NCBI RefSeq assembly: GCF_963855985.1
Contig: NC_087111.1
Coordinates: 8,375,001 to 8,439,000, forward strand
Length of the DNA: 64,000 nucleotides
Direction of reading: 5' to 3'
Source of the DNA: Ostrinia nubilalis
Lineage: Eukaryota > Arthropoda > Insecta > Lepidoptera > Crambidae
Shown here: positions 44,601 to 50,289 of the stretch, in pieces
How positions within the stretch are numbered: the first letter of the stretch is position 1
Layout: the number at the start of each line of letters is the position of its first letter
Made by a program: the position numbers and the translations under genes
The notes under the pieces: generated by a model
The model's input: the letters and a program-made list of their open reading frames with translations, nothing else
What the model was told of the DNA's origin: nothing
Database searches by the model: none

Positions 44601-45984
44601 CTCCGATTCTGAGGACGGGGATGATAATAAGACGTTTGTGAATAGAGCTCAGAGTATGAGAGCGCCGGCGTCTCAAAAGCCAGCTATTCAGAGCTTTGGG
44701 TCTATGAGGCAGGCGCCTGGAGTGCCCAGGCCATTGTCCATGGTCGGAAGACCAACTGCCCCGCCTCCGCCGGCGCCACCGTTGAACAACGAAAGCTCCA
44801 TTTACCAAAACCCTAAGCCAGTCAACGAAACGAAATCCGTCGACTACGTAGACTGCATCGAAGAGAAGCAAGCGCCCCTCGCGCATATAGACGAGGAATC
44901 CGGAGACAATATCTACGCCATCATCGAAGAAAGTCCTGAAAAACATTCGAAACCACTGCCGGGAGTACCCCCACCACCGACTAAAACGCTTCCGCAGCCT
45001 CCACCAGAAGGCTACATAGCCCCGAAACCAATTCCCTCGAATTCAGGAAGCACGGACAGCATGGGACTCCTAGGAGAGATAGTAAATGAAATACAAAACC
45101 GAAATTTTGATTCCATATACTCCGCGTCGACGCTTTCGAGAAAAAAGGGCAAAAAGGAGCAGGACACGGAGAAAAGAGACAGCACATACACAAACGCTGA
45201 CAATTATAGAGCTTCAGAGAGTGTGTATAGTAATTCAGGGGCGAAATCAAACGCTTCGACTACCAGTAGCGGTTATTTACACCCTTCGGCTGTCAATGTG
45301 CCGACGTACCTGAATAAAGATGGTGAAACGAAAGAACCGGAGAAGGCGCCTCCATCTCCCACGTCTAAAGTGAACTCAAAAATACCAACCTTCGCACGTC
45401 AGGTGACGCCGCCCGGCCTGCGAACCACCACGTTCAGAAACGTGCCGCAGTCGCCGAAAGCGACCAAGAATTTGAACGCGAACCAAAAGATATCGAACAG
45501 TCCCGATGTCGTATCCAGCTGCTCGGTCGCAGACACGAAAAATGTCAAAGCGCCAGACGTTATAAACAACAACAAATTGCCTAACGACACGAAAGTGACG
45601 ACAAAACCCTCAGTGGTCGCCAAACCTAACGACAATAGGCCGCCTCTGCGACCAGCGCCCACGGTGGATAAGAAACCTACAACGAAACCCGCCCCTGTGT
45701 TGAAACCTGTAAATTCGTCATCTAACCTAAACAAAAACGACAAAAACCAGCCAGTTAACAGGGTCGGTTCCAAAGTGGACATGAACGTGAAAGCTATCGC
45801 AGACAATTTAAACAAAAATAAACCTAAAGTCGTACCCAAACCGACGACATTAGTGCAGAGGTCAGATTCAGGGAAGGCTACGGCTCCCAAACTGTCCGCC
45901 AAACCCTCTAACGTAGCAAGTTTACAACAAAAATTCGAAAATAGGAAGTCGCTGGGCAAAGAAATTACGACTGCGAAGAAATAG
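23603..45984 (+). CDS. Meltrin: ADAM metalloprotease, Meltrin (ADAM12/19-like), 16 exons, 5' end missing
   Basis: This is a type I membrane disintegrin-metalloprotease, of the family that sheds or remodels surface proteins and binds adhesion receptors. About 1,520 residues are visible with the long tail (about 949 with the short one). Numbered from the first visible codon: prodomain 1-188, with a CGYEGG-type cysteine-switch motif in exon 4; R-Y-K-R furin site near 185-188; protease domain to about 398, with [12 protein letters not shown] at about 341 and a C-I-M-S Met-turn; disintegrin 400-504 with an E-C-D loop; cysteine-rich domain to about 650; EGF-like knot about 653-684; transmembrane helix 705-729; cytoplasmic tail. 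Coding exons join as 23603-23697, 24240-24398, 25668-25800, 26748-26911, 27415-27585, 28530-28699, 30464-30766, 31939-32113, 32839-32979, 33462-33580, 34994-35154, 36114-36211, 36820-36934, 39974-40069, 40700-40829 and 43653-45984. All phases agree. The zinc ligands and catalytic Glu are intact, so an active protease is predicted. The signal-peptide exon must lie upstream and was not identified. Assignment to Meltrin rather than another ADAM is from recall of family motifs. Confidence 0.9.
24240..24398 (+). CDS. Meltrin: Meltrin exon B: prodomain core
   Basis: 53 codons, phase 0 at both ends. Contains the ADAM prodomain signature [11 protein letters not shown] and R-Y-Q-K-N-G. Acceptor AACTTCCAG; donor AAG/GTGAGA. 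A MITE begins 21 bp after the donor. Confidence 0.95.
24420..24621. mobile_element. Palindromic MITE, GATCGTTTCATCCACGAAG family, copy 1
   Basis: Ends TAGATCGTTTCATACACGAA and the reverse complement of TTCGTGGATGAAACGATTTA. The interior includes an ACACACGCACACTACAATAA block shared with copies at 27612-27806 and 63427-63619. It lies 21 bp beyond the exon B donor. Confidence 0.85.
24615..24775 (+). repeat. LINE/SINE tail (GAGTTTCTTCCGCCACTTCT family)
   Basis: Shares the tail block followed by TGTCCCGAAGTGG, TTTGGGACGTGT and an AATAAA-like end with the copies at 10459, 19803, 36290, 40574 and 46988. The short ORF over it is a consequence of the repeat. Confidence 0.65.
25467..25625. mobile_element. 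Palindromic MITE (GTTACAGT(T/C)AAAACTCATAAT)
   Basis: ATCTATGTTACAGTTAAAAC at the left pairs with a right end whose reverse complement is ATAGATGTTACAGTCAAAAC, continuing through CTCATAATCG(G/T)TCAA. 159 bp, just upstream of exon C. Confidence 0.75.
25668..25800 (+). CDS. Meltrin: Meltrin exon C: prodomain
   Basis: 44 codons plus one base. Encodes C-Q-Y-T-G-T-V-R-G and [10 protein letters not shown], both hallmark ADAM prodomain strings. Acceptor TTCTTTCCAG, donor AAAG/GTTAGT. Confidence 0.95.
25930..26356. mobile_element. MITE with repeated CTGCTCGAGCAG motifs, hosting a LINE tail
   Basis: AAGGCCGGCAATACA(T/C)GGAC forms the terminal inverted repeat at both ends. CTCGAGCAG/CTGCTCGAG words recur at least five times internally. 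An A-rich insert (about 26002-26062, ACTTTATTTGTAAC) interrupts the left half. Confidence 0.7.
26360..26458 (-). repeat. Fragment of GTCCACTGCTGG dispersed repeat
   Basis: Reverse-strand copy of the family at 11572 and 19914 (AAGCGTGGAAATTATGGCAA, then CAGCAGTGGGCTGTAAAGGG), abutting the preceding MITE and ending in GATGATGAT. Confidence 0.65.
26748..26911 (+). CDS. Meltrin: Meltrin exon D: prodomain with cysteine switch
   Basis: Two bases complete a Gly codon, then 54 codons. Encodes F-D-H-S-D-L and C-G-Y-E-G-G, the region whose cysteine occupies the zinc in latent ADAMs. Ends S-R-G-S-R, which forms the furin site with the next exon. Acceptor ATTGTTTTTAG, donor CGC/GTAAGT. Confidence 0.95.
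27179..27300 (+). mobile_element. MITE (TTCACAAAC ends)
   Basis: The ends TTCACAAACATTACTATGAG and the reverse complement of CATCGTTTGTGA are inverted. The core TCAACGCTGTTTGTTCCATT is shared with 39832-39945 (inverted) and 23371-23460. Confidence 0.7.
27415..27585 (+). CDS. Meltrin: Meltrin exon E: furin site and start of protease domain
   Basis: 57 codons, phase 0. Begins Y-K-R-E, completing R-Y-K-R across the D/E junction, then [13 protein letters not shown], the first strand of the adamalysin fold. Donor TCG/GTGAGT. A MITE begins 27 bp later. Confidence 0.95.
27612..27806. mobile_element. Palindromic MITE, GATCGTTTCATCCACGAAG family, copy 2
   Basis: Both ends carry TAGATCGTTTCATCCACGAA or its complement followed by (GA)CGCGCCCCACCA. 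Close to exon E. Confidence 0.85.
27880..27960 (+). repeat. Dispersed repeat shared with 50070-50140
   Basis: TTTCAAGAACTAAAATCTTC followed by TTTTTGA(C/T)GCACTCG(C/T)TAGC occurs in both places in the same orientation. Confidence 0.6.
28104..28331 (+). repeat. Two-copy tandem repeat, about 113-bp unit
   Basis: Units 28104-28218 and 28218-28331 share TGCGATCCTATCGAGTAATC, TATCAAAATGACCCTTGT and TTTTTCAATGGGACGAC with few differences. Intronic, non-coding. Confidence 0.85.
28530..28699 (+). CDS. Meltrin: Meltrin exon F: protease domain
   Basis: 56 codons plus two bases. Encodes N-I-I-N-S / [11 protein letters not shown] across the E/F junction and V-V-I-W-T-E-R-D, the central strand and helix of the adamalysin fold. 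Acceptor ATTCCAG, donor ATCAC/GTAAGT. Its last 130 bp are followed by tandem copies. Confidence 0.95.
28743..29220 (+). pseudogene. Meltrin: Three tandem decayed copies of the 3' part of exon F
   Basis: Copies start at 28743, 28916 and about 29090, a 173-bp period including 43 bp of intron. Copies 2 and 3 keep an open frame and a GTAAGT donor (28873 and 29046), but none has the exon's first 40 bp or an AG acceptor. Copy 4 has lost its frame and donor. Reading from exon F through its own donor hits TAA at once, so use of a decoy donor would truncate the protein. Presumed non-functional partial exon duplications. Confidence 0.9.
29529..29546 (+). repeat. (TATC)n microsatellite
   Basis: Four to five TATC units directly follow AATAAACG; this is likely the tail of a LINE/SINE whose body lies at about 29330-29528. 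Confidence 0.6.
29570..29771. mobile_element. Palindromic MITE (AGGCCCAGAACACACGGTGA)
   Basis: The left end AGGCCCAGAACACACGGTGA, continuing AACGCAATTGCAACGAAA, is the reverse complement of the right end. A second inner palindrome on AAACCGGTTT lies at 29690-29702. About 202 bp, intronic. Confidence 0.85.
30107..30437 (-). mobile_element. RTE-like LINE 3' fragment abutting exon G
   Basis: The reverse strand reads [17 protein letters not shown], then [15 protein letters not shown] and R-W-T-D-D-L; it stays open through most of its length. It ends about 26 bp before the exon G acceptor at 30464. Confidence 0.9.
30464..30766 (+). CDS. Meltrin: Meltrin exon G: catalytic centre
   Basis: One base, 100 codons, two bases. 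[12 protein letters not shown] (30591-30626) supplies three zinc-ligand His and the general-base Glu. C-I-M-S-P downstream is the Met-turn. Ends G-M-D-Y-C-L, the end of the catalytic domain. Acceptor TTCCTATTCCAG with a CTAAAAC branch-like site at 30439; donor TTGCG/GTGAGT. Confidence 0.97.
30811..30997. mobile_element. Palindromic MITE (ATGAGGGTTTTTGCGTATGA)
   Basis: ATGAGGGTTTT(T/C)G(C/T)GTATGA and AAAATCCGC(C/T)AGATGGC form the arms. The loop contains TTTGACAT and ATGTCAAAA. Starts 44 bp after the exon G donor. Confidence 0.8.
31478..31704. mobile_element. MITE with GACGTCACTCCGTTAGT arms
   Basis: GACGTCACTCCGTTAGT at 31498 pairs exactly with ACTAACGGAGTGACGTC at 31665. Outer CCGCCAT(G/A) sequences also pair. 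The AT-rich centre has no ORF. Confidence 0.7.
31939..32113 (+). CDS. Meltrin: Meltrin exon H: disintegrin domain, first half
   Basis: One base plus 58 codons. The AG at 31937-31938 (TATTCTCCACAG) was chosen over an upstream TTTTTTAG because it yields [18 protein letters not shown], the family sequence, without an insertion. Contains E-P-G-E-Q-C-D-C-G and C-C-D. Donor GAG/GTACGT. Confidence 0.92.
32335..32480 (+). repeat. Dispersed repeat (CAGGCCTG(T/C)T(C/T)ATCTC family)
   Basis: Shared with 35328-35520 and 35880-35990: CAGGCCTGTTCATCTCC then TCGAAAACAAAACACGC. The downstream part, CAGCCCTATGGCTTCGGCGC at 32687, also recurs at 35492. Ends not determined. Confidence 0.6.
32768..32813. repeat. 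(ACCGT)n microsatellite joined to a MITE end
   Basis: Five ACCGT units run into ACGTGCTCACAGACCGGGCT, the right end of the TA-flanked palindromic MITE family, with the rest of the element absent. The junction ends 26 bp before exon I. Confidence 0.7.
32839..32979 (+). CDS. Meltrin: Meltrin exon I: disintegrin loop
   Basis: 47 codons, phase 0. [14 protein letters not shown] carries E-C-D in the integrin-binding loop position rather than RGD, as in most ADAMs. Ends T-P-C-G-N-E-Q. Acceptor TTGTCCCAG, donor CAG/GTATTT. Confidence 0.95.
32983..33415. repeat. (TTTTA)n-tailed LINE remnant on the minus strand
   Basis: A (ATTTT)n run at 32983-33006 is followed by a non-coding segment resembling 34097-34270, then by a GGGGGCACAGAAGTTCCCC hairpin. 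No frame is maintained. Confidence 0.4.
33462..33580 (+). CDS. Meltrin: Meltrin exon J: cysteine-rich domain
   Basis: 39 codons plus two bases. [18 protein letters not shown] and N-S-H-E-K-C-Y are the standard ADAM cysteine-rich strings. Acceptor TTATTTATAG, donor ACCAA/GTGAGT. Confidence 0.95.
33606..33740. mobile_element. Palindromic MITE (AGAGTAAATACAAATGAGTA)
   Basis: AGAGTAAATACAAATGAGTA, then GGTCATC and ATAGAAACGCA, are mirrored at the right end with very few differences. 135 bp. Begins 26 bp after the exon J donor. Confidence 0.85.
33806..33905 (-). mobile_element. Short RTE-like LINE tail
   Basis: A (ATC)n run (tail of a minus-strand element) is followed by CATAGGACGTTCACTGCTGA and the ACCTGTGTCCAGCGCCTTCC block. 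Only the last 100 bp of the family are present. Confidence 0.8.
34097..34275 (-). mobile_element. (TTTTA)n-tailed LINE 3' remnant
   Basis: (TTTTA)n then ACCAACAACACAACTTTACA and GTAATGCATG; corresponds to the insert within the repeat at 11697-11862. Non-coding. Confidence 0.5.
34747..34956. mobile_element. TA-flanked palindromic MITE (AAGCCCGGTC ends), full copy
   Basis: Starts AAGCCCGGTCTGCGAGCACG, ends with the near-exact reverse complement, and is flanked by TA on both sides. The arms, which include ATTGGACAAAATTCTACGTG and CGCGCGTAATTAT, make almost the entire 210 bp one hairpin. Other copies: 57198, 57761, 60864, partial 35174 and 32788. Ends 37 bp before exon K. Confidence 0.85.
34994..35154 (+). 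CDS. Meltrin: Meltrin exon K: cysteine-rich domain
   Basis: One base, 53 codons, one base. [19 protein letters not shown] match the ADAM hypervariable/cysteine-rich segment. Acceptor CCCCACCAG, donor AATG/GTGAGT. Two diverged copies follow in the intron. Confidence 0.93.
35174..35320. mobile_element. Partial TA-MITE copy between exon K and its duplicate
   Basis: Retains the CGGTCGCCGAGC and CGGCGACCGGACTTTA ends and the CGACAGCAATATAATTACGC core, with a deletion in the left arm. Confidence 0.75.
35528..35681 (+). pseudogene. Meltrin: Exon K duplicate, copy 2 (open frame, no usable acceptor)
   Basis: Encodes [17 protein letters not shown] and then the rest of exon K with a few replacements, and keeps a GTGAGT donor. 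The only nearby AG (after GGCAC, 35510) puts the sequence out of frame with exon J and leads to a stop. Its upstream flank is dispersed-repeat sequence also seen near 32690. It might be a mutually exclusive exon that lost its acceptor. Confidence 0.8.
35726..35850 (+). pseudogene. Meltrin: Exon K duplicate, copy 3 (degenerate)
   Basis: Recognisable from CTCTGCGGGATGTTACGTTG to the donor-like AATAATAATG/GTGAGT, but 5'-truncated, mutated (C-W for C-R) and frameshifted by a deletion before GGGATGGAATCCG. Followed by the same CAGGCCTG repeat that follows exon K. Confidence 0.85.
36114..36211 (+). CDS. Meltrin: Meltrin exon L: cysteine-rich domain
   Basis: Two bases then 32 codons. Encodes [14 protein letters not shown] and [11 protein letters not shown], matching the family D-x-G-x-V-x-D-G-T-x-C-G segment. 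Acceptor TTTGTTGCAG, donor AAG/GTAAGA. Confidence 0.95.
36290..36430 (+). repeat. LINE/SINE tail fragment
   Basis: Copy of the tail family also at 24615 and 46988 (AGAAGAAGCAGCGCAAGAAACTC on the plus strand, i.e. reverse orientation). Confidence 0.55.
36820..36934 (+). CDS. Meltrin: Meltrin exon M: end of cysteine-rich domain, EGF-like start
   Basis: 38 codons plus one base. M-C-L-N-Q-K-C-V then [13 protein letters not shown], the first three cysteines of the EGF-like knot. Acceptor TTTCCCCCAG, donor GAAG/GTAAAC. Confidence 0.95.
37700..38994 (-). mobile_element. Non-LTR retrotransposon (CR1/jockey-type), reverse-transcriptase C-terminal half
   Basis: The frame 38027-38985 (minus) is open and contains [20 protein letters not shown] (catalytic F/YADD) and F-L-G-I-W-L-D, ending at a stop at 38027. 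37740-38026 is a 3' UTR with a (TTTGA)n-like tail. The 5' continuation lies at 39701-39830, across a DNA transposon inserted at 38995. The element is 5'-truncated and inactive; the frame's N-terminal 60 residues are read from the transposon. Confidence 0.85.
38995..39692. mobile_element. hAT-like element inserted in the LINE, with 8-bp duplication
   Basis: Ends are TAGAGAATACAATCCCG and its exact reverse complement. CTTAGGAC occurs directly outside both ends (38987-38994 and 39693-39700). Subterminal (A)TCCCGGGA words are repeated about ten times. An internal + frame (39379-39582) has [13 protein letters not shown], resembling the start of the hAT dimerisation domain, so this is a deletion derivative. 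Confidence 0.88.
39701..39830 (-). mobile_element. 5' continuation of the interrupted LINE
   Basis: The minus strand reads [18 protein letters not shown] and S-Y-L-N-N-R-Q-Q, the reverse-transcriptase segment just N-terminal to the part at 38027-38985. The 5' end is replaced by a MITE fragment. Confidence 0.85.
39832..39945 (-). mobile_element. MITE copy (TTCACAAAC family), truncated
   Basis: Inverted relative to 27179-27300; shares AGAGCTCTGTGA, CCTCATAGTAATGTTTGTGA. One end is missing at the LINE junction. Confidence 0.65.
39974..40069 (+). CDS. Meltrin: Meltrin exon N: EGF-like end and juxtamembrane stalk
   Basis: Two bases, 31 codons, one base. [14 protein letters not shown] completes the EGF-like pattern, followed by a Gly/Pro/Ser-rich stalk. 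Acceptor TTTGTATCCAG, donor GCC/GTAAGT. Confidence 0.95.
40300..40401 (+). repeat. Dispersed repeat (CTTCACTGGTTGG family)
   Basis: Copy of the longer element at 57985-58222 and 42185-42340: CTTCACTGGTTGGGTTTC, CTGTAGATCCTGGC, ACAGGAGTTGCAGTGGTGG. Confidence 0.6.
40430..40665 (+). repeat. Two dispersed repeat fragments before the last exons
   Basis: 40430-40530 belongs to the TTTTTGTTG/CACAGTGT family. 40574-40665 is a LINE/SINE tail (CTCAGCACTGACCCATA, GTCCCAAGAAGTGG). Confidence 0.55.
40700..40829 (+). CDS. Meltrin: Meltrin exon O: transmembrane helix and stop-transfer
   Basis: Two bases, 42 codons, two bases. Hydrophobic run [16 protein letters not shown] through L-F-L-L-Y-Y, then S-R-R-N-V. 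Acceptor TTTTCCACAG. The donor TC/GTACGT lies inside a longer open frame and its phase fits exactly with the exon at 43653. Confidence 0.9.
40700..41448 (+). CDS. Meltrin: Meltrin alternative terminal exon: short cytoplasmic tail
   Basis: If the donor at 40830 is ignored, the frame stays open for a further 205 residues to TAA at 41446-41448. The first 40 residues ([17 protein letters not shown]) look globular. The rest is Lys/Thr/Asn-rich, with [10 protein letters not shown] near the end, a possible SH3 ligand. An AATAAA 15 bp after the stop supports use as a real 3' terminal exon. Confidence 0.75.
41463..41468 (+). terminator. Poly(A) signal AATAAA for the short-tail transcript
   Basis: AATAAA directly downstream of the short-tail stop; further AATAAT/AATAAA-like words follow at 41700-41730. 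Confidence 0.5.
41831..41974. mobile_element. Palindromic MITE (CTGAGGTGGAATTGTGTAAA)
   Basis: CTGAGGTGGAATTGTGTAAA, then GCAATCGT and CAGTTCATAACGTACGAT, are mirrored at the right end with two or three mismatches. 144 bp, small loop. Confidence 0.88.
42185..42340 (+). repeat. Dispersed repeat (TTCGTTGCGG, CCCCGGGACAAACTTGACC)
   Basis: Internally shortened copy of 57985-58222. Non-coding. Confidence 0.65.
42345..43652. other. Last long Meltrin intron, remainder
   Basis: AT-rich. A diverged hairpin pair around AAAGGAGTTTATACCATTTT and AAAATGGTATAAAATTTCTT lies at 42900-43020. No coding exon seen. Confidence 0.4.
43653..45984 (+). CDS. Meltrin: Meltrin exon P: long proline-rich cytoplasmic tail
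   Basis: One base completes Ser, then 776 codons to TAG. Acceptor TTATCCACAG. The tail is predicted disordered and rich in Pro, Lys, Ser and Asn. It has many PxxP SH3-ligand cores ([23 protein letters not shown]) and tyrosines in Y-x-N contexts (I-Y-Q-N-P, V-Y-S-N-S), candidate Grb2-type SH2 sites. Only the acceptor-proximal first-base phase keeps the frame open, which supports splicing from 40829. The N-terminal V-Q-S-P-K-K segment is upstream of the first ATG, so this is not an independent gene. Confidence 0.88.
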
Positions 45985-46361
45985 GTAATTAGCAAATTGA
46001 CGAATTCATCGAGGAATTAAGCCTTTGACCGAATGAATCGGCCATTTGAATCTACAGACTGTAGAAACTAAACTCGTCGCATCGCATCGTTTAGTTTAAT
46101 TTCAATAAAATTCGACGAAAGTGACGAGTACAAACACCATTTTGCAAGAAGGATATTGAAGGTATAAATTTCTCTAGTCGATAACTATATTATTTATAAG
46201 CCATTTGAATATATTCAATATGATGGTCATAGTAGCTTACTAACTTGGCAATGATCGAACTCAATTTTGAAACCCTCTAAGGGCGATAAATGAACTATGA
46301 AACGGTATATTTTTGTAACTATATCAGTTATTGCATTTCACTATATTTCGCTAGTAATAAA
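45985..46361 (+). terminator. Meltrin long-isoform 3' UTR with poly(A) signals
   Basis: AATAAA at 46104-46109 and again at 46356-46361 after the stop. Either could end the transcript. Confidence 0.45.
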
Positions 46362-48548
46362 AGAAGTGTTCATGTGTTAATATGGTTAGAATTTTATTAA
46401 ATATAGTCATAATAATAGAGAAATAATAACTAAGGTGTGGAGTGTATTTTTATATAGCCATGGAATTTTGTCTGAAGCAAAAACGGAATAACTACTACTT
46501 AAATAGTTAAGTTTATTTGCTACTATTGTGGTTTTTGCTCAACGAACAAGACAAAATGATTGTGCAATTTGAATCTCTCATTTGCTGTTTTGTGAGAAAA
46601 TGACAAAATTTAGTGATTTATTATAAGTGCTGGTAAATACAACCTGGGCGAGTTAAGCTAGCGGCCATGACGTCACAGCGACGCTCTGGTACGGACAGGG
46701 CAATGCAGGGGGTATGCGGGTGAGCGAGGGAGAGTCGCATTCCAGCGAGGTGAGCAGTTCGCTTGATCGGGTTGTATCCATCAAGGTGATTAAGGACACA
46801 ACATTTTTCGGAGCTAAACGCCGTGTGTTATTAAAATAATGTGGCAAATACTGTTACCGCACACTTATTAGTCAAACAGTGACAGTGAGCAAGCTTTATG
46901 CCTGTTTACCACGAGAACTTGACTTTTTTACATACGGATCAAGAAGTCAGCGCTCTATAAACCTGATCATAATACTATGTTGATAAACAAAGGTGACTGA
47001 GTTTCTTCCGCCACTTCTTCTCAGCACCAGCCCATATGTTGTCTCGAAGTGGTGGTAGGGCAAGCTATATTTGGGACGTGTAAGTGCCCTGGAAAAGGCC
47101 TAAGTATAAATGTGTGATTTTAGACAAAATGTGCGAGAAATAATATAAATAGATCTCTGTAAATATTATTCGTAAATTCGTTTAGTGATAAAATCGATCA
47201 AAATTTAGAGGTGTCTTATTGGAAATGCTTATTTGTATTTTTGTAAACAAAATGAAACTAGATATTTGAGATTTCTGTAAAATATAGTTTAAGGTTTTAG
47301 TATTGCTGCTAAATATTTAATTAGTATATTAATTTATGTATCATTTATCATTAATTTTCAGTAGAAACAGTTTATTATTGCATTCTAACGGCCAGTTACA
47401 CCGGTTTCTGATAAAGTGACGTTTTCTATCAGATATCTCTATGAAACCAAAAGTTATAGATTATCTGGCAGATAAGTTAAGACTAATATACTATCAGGAA
47501 CTTTATCAGCTACTCGTGAAACCGGCTCTAAGTGTCCCAAATAATGTAATTCAAATACATAATTAATTTTTATAACAATACATACTGGTGCTAAATCAAT
47601 GCGTGTATGCTTAAGCAGTTACTATTTTTGTACAGATGTATAACAGATTTTAAAGAAGGTTATTGATGCGCATTAATAACACCGTGTAGGATTGTTCGTA
47701 ACGTATTTAAAACAGTGAAACATAGAAAGACTTGGTGGTTTACTTACAAAAACATTTGTGGTTCGCTAAGAGTCAAACGGTGACCACGCCCACAAAATTC
47801 AGGGCTATCAATTTAGCAGTCACTAGTTGGCGCCACTGTAGCATAGTAAGGTACTGTCACTTGCTAGTGCTGCCAACTGTTGAGTTTATAAACGATAGCT
47901 CCCAAAGTGCCAATATAATTTGGAAGTTGTTCTTAAAAAACGTTATTAACTACTCGGTGTTAATAATGCAATACACATTGTGCATAATATTCGTCCATAT
48001 AATATTAATCCACTGCCAGCTTGGTACAAAATGTATAATGGTGCTGATACGTCGCAAACGATAAAGCAAAACAATGATTTTGTTCAAACACAATAATCGA
48101 TTATTGATTGTGATAAAGATAATTCGAATATTTATGTGGTTATATTGCAAAAGGAAAATTATTTTTAAAAATAAATTGCATTATTTACCAAATGAAATCT
48201 TGATTAACATGTTAGTTTTAAATTTAAGACTGATTCTGTGAGTTTTTTGTGGATGAATCATTATGAGAAAAACAGTTAATAATAAAATTTGATTATCATT
48301 AGTTTAAATTCATCATAATTCAGTTTTCAGTAAAGGTATATTAACATTTCCACGTGGCTAGTTCCGTACGTGCATTTTGTATGAGACGTAGATACATTTA
48401 TGTTTCATAAAAAAAGCAACGAACATTCTATCATGTAATTTTGTGAATATACCTCATCTGGTGAAATTAACCCGTAAAATAGAACTAGTTTCACATTTGT
48501 TTTCATTAGTTGGTGAATACATATTACGTTTTGCTTTTTGTATGACAA
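46362..48548. other. Intergenic stretch
   Basis: 46988-47110 is a LINE/SINE tail (GAGTTTCTTCCGCCACTTCT). 47386-47530 is a MITE-like palindrome with GGCCAGTTACACCGGTTTC and GAAACCGGCTC ends. The remainder is AT-rich with no supported gene. Confidence 0.5.
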
Positions 48549-50287
48549 GGGGGCGTCCATAAATTACGTGAGACTTTTAGGGGGGGGAGGGGGTCAACAA
48601 AAACCTCACTAAATCTCACGTGGGGGAGAGGGGGGGTCTCGGGAAATATCACGTAATTTTTTCTACAAGAAATAGAGTTTGCCAGAAAACTGGGTTAAAT
48701 CTTAAGTAAAAAATTGACCAAGTGCGTGTCGTGCCACGCGCAGTGTAGGGTTCCGTAGTAGTCCGTCGTTATCACAATACGAGTATATTTCAGAAGTAAG
48801 CAATTACTTCATCTAAAGTCACTTTTAATATTTTCTTCTAAGGAATTTTTATTAGGTATGAAATTTTATATACATGAGTAAAACGACTACTATTACTCTT
48901 GAACTAACTGATCTATCTTAACCGCTATAGTTTTCCTTGAAAGTTCATAAAAAGCACTATAATCTTGAATTTTTACAGATTTATCAAGCCAACAATTTAG
49001 TTTTTATTTATTTATTATTTATTTTATTTATTATTCATTATTGAGCAATTACATATTTGATCCAAATAGCGTCCTAAATCCTCTTTAGGTTTGTCTAGAC
49101 ACTATTGTTCTCTATACAAATAAAAACAAACGTTTTAGTATAAGCATTCACAACACTTTCAGATATTATACAAAACATTATTTTAGCGAGTGCGCACAAC
49201 GATGATGATTTTAGAGGGGGGGAACGCCCGACTCGGACATAAATTGGCACTTTAAACTTTAACATTTTGCAAACGGATCCCTAAATCGAAAAATAGTCTT
49301 AGAAACCCCTAAGCCATTTTAAAAGACCTATCCAACGATACCCCACAAGATGGGGTAGAAGACGAAAAAAAAAATCATCCCCACTTTACATTTAGGGGAG
49401 CTACCCTAAAAAAAATTTTTTTTCAAAATTTTATTCTACCGTTTTGTCGGCGTGATTAATATACATACCTCTACAAAATTACAGCTCCCTAGTGCCAATA
49501 GTTTCCAAGCAAAACCTCGGACAGACAGACAGACAGACATATCGAAACTATAAGGGTTCCTTGTCAGGACAAAAAATGATATTTGTATGATGATAATGTC
49601 ATTTTATTCTATACCGTCTAAACAAATAAAACTAAAAATGCTTCCGTCTGCATGTGTGAATACTAAAATGCAGAATAAATGACGAAATTAAGAAAATTAT
49701 AAAACAAGTTCTTTTTTTATCAAAATCGATTTTGCTAGACTATTAGTGACTAGCGGCCGCCCGCGACTTCGTACGCGTGGATCCCGTTTTACCCCCTTCA
49801 TCTATCTTACGCGGTTTAGATTTTTTCATACAAATGTTTTTTCCCGCTAACTCCCGTTCCCGTGGGAATTTTTCAATATCCTGTTGTAACTAAGCTTTAA
49901 GTTTACTAAGGTACCTGCGTGCCAAATTTCAAGCGTCTAACTTAAGCGGTTTAGATTTTTCATACAAAAGGATTTTCCCGCTAATTCCCGATCCCGTGGG
50001 AATTTCGGGAATTCCTTGTTGTAACTAAGCTTTAAGTTTACTAAGGTACATGCCAAGCAGATACTTTCAAGAACTAAAATCTTCAACTTTATAGATCTTT
50101 TTGATGCACTCGTTAGCGACAACGTTAAATGCAAACTCGCACTAAGCAATTTCGGATTTTTTAAAAATATCACGTGAGATTTGGGGGTGGGGGAGGGGGT
50201 CAGGCAAAATCTCACCAAATCTCACCAAGGGGGGCGGGGGGGTTGAAAAATAGCCAAAATTGTCTCACGTAATTTATGGACGCCCCC
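48549..50287. mobile_element. 1.74-kb element bounded by GGGGGCGTCCATAAATTACG repeats
   Basis: GGGGGCGTCCATAAATTACG at the left and its exact reverse complement at the right (continuing with TGAGAC) bracket G-rich blocks at 48580-48640 and 50175-50235. The trinucleotide CAA flanks both sides. The interior contains other repeat fragments (GGGTTCCGTAG, (ACAG)n at 49522, and the GCGGTTTAGATTTTTTCATA block twice) and no transposase. It is probably a MITE opened by later insertions. Confidence 0.7.
49740..50060 (+). repeat. Two direct copies of a LINE/SINE tail segment
   Basis: GCGGTTTAGATTTTTTCATA through GTTGTAACTAAGCTTTAAGT occurs at about 49808-49911 and again at 49946-50046. The first is preceded by CGCCCGCGACTTCGTACGCG, typical of lepidopteran tails. 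Confidence 0.75.
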
Positions 50288-50289
50288 CA

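Noticed and set aside
43786..45984. 732-residue ORF as a separate Pro-rich gene starting at the ATG 43786
   Set aside because: The frame is open back to an acceptor at 43652 and its phase fits the Meltrin donor at 40829.
44413..45995. Several long minus-strand ORFs antisense to the Meltrin tail
   Set aside because: They mirror the low-complexity Pro/Lys-rich coding sequence and have no own splice or start context.
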